Assembly (NCBI GenBank): GCA_019639115.1
Contig: JAHBSM010000015.1
Location: 1-44,935 of the forward strand
DNA: 44,935 bases
Origin: Acidobacteriota bacterium
GTDB lineage: Bacteria; Acidobacteriota; Blastocatellia; Pyrinomonadales; Pyrinomonadaceae
Direction of reading: 5' to 3'
Shown here: piece after piece, positions 41,561 to 44,935 of the stretch
How the letters are laid out: every line of letters begins with the position of its first letter
Position numbering within the stretch: the first letter of the stretch is position 1
Made by a program: the position numbers and the translations under genes
The notes under the pieces: generated by a model
What the model saw: only the letters and a program-made list of their open reading frames with translations
The model's database searches: none
What the model was told of the DNA's origin: nothing

Positions 41561-42316
41561 ATGAGGGCATCATTTCGCGTCAGCCTGATCATCATTGGTG
41601 CGATGCTCTGTTCTGTTTACGGGTACGGGCAGTCGCTCGATGCTAACGGCTTTGGCTACAAGCCGCCGCCGCTTCTCCCTGAGCAGAAGCTGACGCTTTG
41701 GTCAACATACTACTATGTCCACGAAGCTAAGTACGACGAGTCCGGTATTTCGCTAAATGACAAGAACGGCGATCCGACGGGCGTTCGCTTGGCAAGTTGC
41801 GATTGGTGCGACGCTGCTGTCGAGGGCACGGTACGCACGTTCGATAAGAATGGCAAGGCCATTACATTGAACTATGCAAAGGCCGGCACCGAACTGCAAT
41901 GCGATTGCCAGGCGTCTTGTCCGAAATACGCGAGCTACGGGAACAAGAAAATTGGTTACACGCTCTGGGCTCCGGCACGGGGCGAATATGGCGATGGCGT
42001 TTCTGGCTACAAACTTGTGCCGTATCGCACGATCGCGGTCGATAGGACATTCATTCCGATCGGAACGCTGATCTATATTCCAGCGGCTGTCGGCGTTATT
42101 GTTACGTTGCCCAGTGGCGACAAAGCTCGGCACGACGGCTATTTTTTCGCGGCCGATGTGGGAGGCGATATCAAGTCCAACCACATCGACACATTTTTCG
42201 GCCTCAAGGCAAAGAACCCTTTCGATCACATCACGTCCGTGGCTGAAGGCACCTTCGACGCCTACATCGTCAAAGGAAGCAGCGTCGAGACCGAGTTAAA
42301 ACTGCTTCATAGATAG
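41561..42316 (+). CDS. Secreted 3D-domain protein (double-psi barrel, lytic-transglycosylase-like)
   Basis: A 251-residue exported protein. After a signal peptide (core 6-22, cleavage near GYGQ) comes a region with two cysteine patches (ASCDWCDAA and LQCDCQASC). The C-terminal 3D domain shows FIPIGTLIYIP and then DGYFFAADVGGDIKSNHID, which carries the Asp residues that define the fold shared with MltA and Rpf-associated proteins. It may bind or cleave peptidoglycan or another glycan. The cysteine patches could form disulfides or bind metal. It follows the DinB-like gene by 6 bases and is followed by a GNAT gene. No MltA N-terminal domain is present. Confidence 0.82.
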   Translation: MRASFRVSLIIIGAMLCSVYGYGQSLDANGFGYKPPPLLPEQKLTLWSTYYYVHEAKYDESGISLNDKNGDPTGVRLASCDWCDAAVEGTVRTFDKNGKAITLNYAKAGTELQCDCQASCPKYASYGNKKIGYTLWAPARGEYGDGVSGYKLVPYRTIAVDRTFIPIGTLIYIPAAVGVIVTLPSGDKARHDGYFFAADVGGDIKSNHIDTFFGLKAKNPFDHITSVAEGTFDAYIVKGSSVETELKLLHR

Positions 42317-42329
42317 ATAGTTGGTGGTT

Positions 42330-43130
42330 GTGAACCGAGAATTCTCGCAGCATTTGGAACGCACTGAGGCGCGTGCGAACGCGGATTTTGTAGATACGCG
42401 GGCCCGTCTCGAACCGGACAGCGGCGCCGCGTGGATAGAGGTCGGCGGTGCTTTTGCGATGTACGACGGTGCCGAGTCGCCGCTGACACAGACGTTCGGG
42501 CTCGGTATTTTCGAAGACATCAAAAGCGAGTATCTCGACGAGATCGAGTCGTTCTATCGCGAACACGACGCGCCCGTTTTTCACGAGATCAGCCCATTGA
42601 CCGATCAGTCGCATATGACAATGTTGTCGGAGCGAGGCTATCGGCCCGTGGAGCTGACGACCGTTATGTTTCGCGAACTTGGCGGCGTGGTCGCGAAACG
42701 CGAAAGAAACGCAGATCTTCGGACTCGCGTGATCGAGCCCGAGGAAGTTGAGACATGGGCACGCACATCCGCAGACGCCTGGGCATCGGAGCACGAGGCA
42801 TTCGGCGAATTCATGTTCAAATTCGGTTCGATCAGCGCTCAGTGCGAGGGTTCGTTCCCATACATCGTAGAGCTCGCCGGTGAACCTATAGCGGCCGCTA
42901 TGCTTTTAATATACGACGATGTCTGTATACTTGCCGGTGCCGCCACATTGCCTCGCGCCCGAAGACTCGGTGCTCAGACGGCGCTCCTCGAGGACCGGTT
43001 GACCAAAGCAGCGGCCAGCGGCTGCAAATTCGCCATTCTGGGGGCTGCTCCGGGGAGTCAATCCCAGCTAAATGCCCAAAAGAACGAGTTTCAGATCGCT
43101 TACACCCGCACCAAATGGATGTTGACGTAG
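42330..43130 (+). CDS. GNAT-family N-acetyltransferase
   Basis: A 266-residue cytoplasmic protein with a C-terminal GNAT domain that should transfer an acetyl group from acetyl-CoA. YIVELAGEPIAAAMLLIYDD and ILAGAATLPRARRLGAQTALLEDRL match strands 4 and 5 and the acetyl-CoA-binding turn (R-x-x-G-x-x form, here RRLGAQ). The N-terminal half also looks like a degenerate GNAT fold, as in double-GNAT proteins (FFxEISPLTDQ-type segment, then LTTVMFREL). The start is unresolved: TTG 42321, GTG 42324 and GTG 42330 are in frame and none has a clear ribosome binding site. Substrate unknown. Confidence 0.85.
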   Translation: MNREFSQHLERTEARANADFVDTRARLEPDSGAAWIEVGGAFAMYDGAESPLTQTFGLGIFEDIKSEYLDEIESFYREHDAPVFHEISPLTDQSHMTMLSERGYRPVELTTVMFRELGGVVAKRERNADLRTRVIEPEEVETWARTSADAWASEHEAFGEFMFKFGSISAQCEGSFPYIVELAGEPIAAAMLLIYDDVCILAGAATLPRARRLGAQTALLEDRLTKAAASGCKFAILGAAPGSQSQLNAQKNEFQIAYTRTKWMLT

Positions 43131-43166
43131 CCGGCGATGCCGTTGCCTGATCGGAATGCTATCCGC

Positions 43167-44933
43167 TCATGCGTCGCTGTCGTCAGGGCGTTTTGAGAAT
43201 CCTGAGATATTCCAGTCGCTTTCAATATTCTTGAAGAGCCGTAGCGTCGTGAAGAACGAATCCGCCGCTAAGCCGCCGAGTTTGGTCGAACTTCCGGAGC
43301 CGCCGAGTTTGGTCGAACTTCCGGAGCCGCCGAGTTTGGTCGAACTTCCGGAGCCGCCGAGTTTGGTCGAACTTCCCGAGCCGCCGAGCTTGGTCGAACT
43401 TCCCGAGCCACCGAGTTTCGTCGAACTTCCGGAACCGCCGAGTTTCGTCGAACTTCCGGAGCCACCGAGCTTGGTTGAGCTTCCCGAACCACCAAGCCGA
43501 GAAGATACGGCTGTCTCCGCGTCGCCGCCGATCGAGTCTTCGTCCGCGAATCGGATCCCGGATAGGTATCGATACTTTTCGCCGCTCGAGGCCCCGTCGG
43601 ATAATGGAGCGGAACTGCGTCGGGCGACCTTGCCCAAATACAGCTTCAAGAAGTCGGCCCATCCTAACCAGCGGGCCGCAAAGTTGTTATTCTTTGAATC
43701 TTTCGCATACCAGGTGCTCTCGTAGTTCTTTTGCGAGACCAGATATGCATTCCACGACCACGGGAAGAACACAGATACGCCGTTAGAATATTGATAGCCG
43801 CCTCCGCTGAAGCCGCTAAGGATGACAGTCTTTCGCAGTATAGCCAGAACATTATCGCAAACGTGTGCGACCTCACGGAGCAGCGGCTCGTCGCTGCCGA
43901 GGTCGTCTGCCCACATCTCAACTTCAGCCTTCAGCAGCTCGCACAGATCTCCGAGGTCCACATTTTGATCGAGCATATATGACTGACACTTCCAGTGAGC
44001 CTGTAGTACGACGCGTTCCATCAGGCGGTATATACGGCTGTCCTCATTTCTAAAGCATTCGATCAATACCTGGGCCAGCCCGTCGAGTGCATCGGCCAGG
44101 TCACGGAATCGGGACATATCCCAGGCGGCCATATCTACAGAAACGCCGCCGACGGTGTATCGATCCTGGCTTGAGATGAACTCTTTGACAAAATGCTCCG
44201 CGACCTTTTTTGCCGAACTTCGGCAGAATCGGCCCGCTGCAAGCCCGCCCAGGATCTTGGCGTAGGTCCAGCCGGCGCTCGGGACGCTGCCCTCTGACGC
44301 GATCATCGTCTCGGTCACGTCGCTGAATTGATACCCGACCTCGAGCATTCCCATGACGCAGCTATCGAAACCAAGTATGTCCAATGGCCTGCCGATCAGT
44401 TCGGTCGTCTCGCGTTCCAACTCTTCGCCCTTGAGCTTTTCCGTCGCCGCTATCTCCTCGAGTGTGGGTTTGGGCAGCACTATACGCTGGATCAAAAAGA
44501 AAAGGTCACTGATCTTCATTGACCGGCCGGATGACTCGTCCCTGAATAGGCCGCGATCTTCGAACCCCAGCGAATGGCCCGAGAAGATCAGTGCGTGGCG
44601 TTTGGACCTCTGGCCGGGGCGATTGACGCACCAATCGACGAAATTCAGTACCGATCGGCGGTCTGCCGCGTTCTCGTTAAGTTTGGCGGGCACGGGATAG
44701 AGCTTGTCCGGCACCATACACGAGCGAAAATATTTCGGGTCGTCCGGGTTAGAAAAATCGCAATAAACCGTCGGTATCTCAGGAGAGTTTCCGTCGTAGT
44801 AAACAAAAAGATCCAGCCGTTTGGCCCCGATCTTTGCGACCTCGCGGATCTGTTCCATCGCATAGGCCATATCTACTGCCAGGTTGTTGTCGCCCGACAT
44901 ATAGATCATCACTGTCCATTCTTTTTGGGGCAT
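43167..44933 (-). CDS. Clostripain-family (C11) cysteine peptidase with C-terminal repeat
   Basis: A 588-residue peptidase. The opening KEWTVMIYMSGDNNLAVDM is the usual start of the C11 family. The catalytic dyad is His120 in LIFSGHSLGF and Cys192 in ILGFDSCVMGMLEV; these enzymes cleave after Arg or Lys and often self-process. The catalytic core occupies about 1-440. Residues 483-554 are eight copies of the nine-residue unit GGSGSSTKL, followed by a 34-residue tail ending in SKRPDDSDA. Each unit carries one Lys, a possible self-cleavage site (inference). No signal peptide is seen, although the ATG at 44933 is only 2 bases from the window edge, so a start further upstream cannot be excluded. 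Confidence 0.88.
   Translation of the reverse strand: MPQKEWTVMIYMSGDNNLAVDMAYAMEQIREVAKIGAKRLDLFVYYDGNSPEIPTVYCDFSNPDDPKYFRSCMVPDKLYPVPAKLNENAADRRSVLNFVDWCVNRPGQRSKRHALIFSGHSLGFEDRGLFRDESSGRSMKISDLFFLIQRIVLPKPTLEEIAATEKLKGEELERETTELIGRPLDILGFDSCVMGMLEVGYQFSDVTETMIASEGSVPSAGWTYAKILGGLAAGRFCRSSAKKVAEHFVKEFISSQDRYTVGGVSVDMAAWDMSRFRDLADALDGLAQVLIECFRNEDSRIYRLMERVVLQAHWKCQSYMLDQNVDLGDLCELLKAEVEMWADDLGSDEPLLREVAHVCDNVLAILRKTVILSGFSGGGYQYSNGVSVFFPWSWNAYLVSQKNYESTWYAKDSKNNNFAARWLGWADFLKLYLGKVARRSSAPLSDGASSGEKYRYLSGIRFADEDSIGGDAETAVSSRLGGSGSSTKLGGSGSSTKLGGSGSSTKLGGSGSSTKLGGSGSSTKLGGSGSSTKLGGSGSSTKLGGSGSSTKLGGLAADSFFTTLRLFKNIESDWNISGFSKRPDDSDA
43272..43487. repeat. Eight tandem 27-bp repeats inside the C11 peptidase gene
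   Basis: Eight head-to-tail 27-bp units, nearly identical, with a degenerate ninth next to base 43488. Since 27 is a multiple of three, each unit encodes nine residues, GGSGSSTKL, in the peptidase frame. Differences between units are mostly silent (T/C, G/A and C/T). Copy-number change would alter protein length without frameshift. Confidence 0.92.
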
Positions 44934-44935
44934 TT

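Noticed and set aside
43272..43487. Possible CRISPR array
   Set aside because: Units are contiguous with no spacers and lie within a coding frame; this is a coding tandem repeat.
43156..43725. A 189-residue plus-strand reading frame with repeated PPSLVELPE units opposite the C11 peptidase
   Set aside because: It is the antisense shadow of the 27-bp repeats; the repeat length, a multiple of three, keeps several frames open. The minus-strand frame carries a complete peptidase with catalytic residues and is the real gene.

Overview
The window is about 45 kb of ordinary-density bacterial chromosome at roughly 55-58% GC (estimated by eye), with genes on both strands and short intergenic gaps. It suggests a member of the Acidobacteriota, probably a Blastocatellia/Pyrinomonadales-like lineage. 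The grounds are a very large Oar-type TonB-dependent receptor with an N-terminal carboxypeptidase-regulatory domain, many secreted TPR or hypothetical proteins whose signal peptides end in -AQ, a glucose-6-phosphate isomerase like the PGI half of Tal-PGI fusions, and a mostly scattered arrangement of housekeeping genes. This is an inference from gene content; there is no rRNA marker in the window.

Layout. 1-1054 (-): site-2 protease and trpS (trpS runs off the left edge). 1199-4342 (+): an ATP-grasp ligase, an endonuclease/exonuclease/phosphatase-fold protein, an SdpI-like membrane protein and a small unknown. 4364-4515 (+): a self-contained tRNA-Ala(CGC) unit with its own promoter and terminator. 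4486-10955 (-): a likely operon polA - flavin/PNPOx-like protein - secreted M14 carboxypeptidase - MFS transporter. 11095-14793 (+): secreted unknown, gatB, secreted unknown, SDR oxidoreductase. 14801-19205 (-): a two-gene phosphorelay, a TPR/zinc-ribbon/receiver protein followed by a CheA-like kinase that lacks a CheW domain and carries a receiver. 19479-24545 (+): a thioredoxin-reductase-like flavoprotein without the redox CxxC, then the TonB receptor, closed by a strong terminator. 24598-29149 (-): TPR protein, histidine phosphatase, prfA, DUF1385 protein, rpmE. 29342-30445 (+): an orphan FtsX-type permease. 30470-34923 (-): pgi, inositol-3-phosphate synthase, acyl-CoA ligase. 34969-40864 (+): aldehyde dehydrogenase, class III aminotransferase, an AT-rich foreign-looking gene with a decayed flank, dihydropyrimidinase and a small HExxH membrane protein. 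40916-43130 (+): secreted DinB-like protein, secreted 3D-domain protein, GNAT. 43167-44933 (-): a clostripain-family C11 peptidase with eight 27-bp tandem repeats near its C-terminus.

How genes work together. trpS, gatB, prfA, rpmE and the tRNA serve translation. pgi and the inositol-phosphate synthase share glucose-6-phosphate as substrate. Dihydropyrimidinase, the beta-alanine-type aminotransferase and the aldehyde dehydrogenase fit reductive pyrimidine or beta-alanine catabolism, although dihydropyrimidine dehydrogenase and beta-ureidopropionase are not in the window. The TPR-receiver and CheA-like proteins form a chemosensory-like pair with no receptor or CheW in view.

The most unusual items are the frame-preserving repeat array in the C11 peptidase, the CheW-less kinase with its TPR/zinc-ribbon/receiver partner, and the AT-rich insert inside the catabolic cluster. 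I did not find a CRISPR array, prophage, insertion sequence or recognisable defence island. All functional calls rest on motif recognition by eye; no database search was run.
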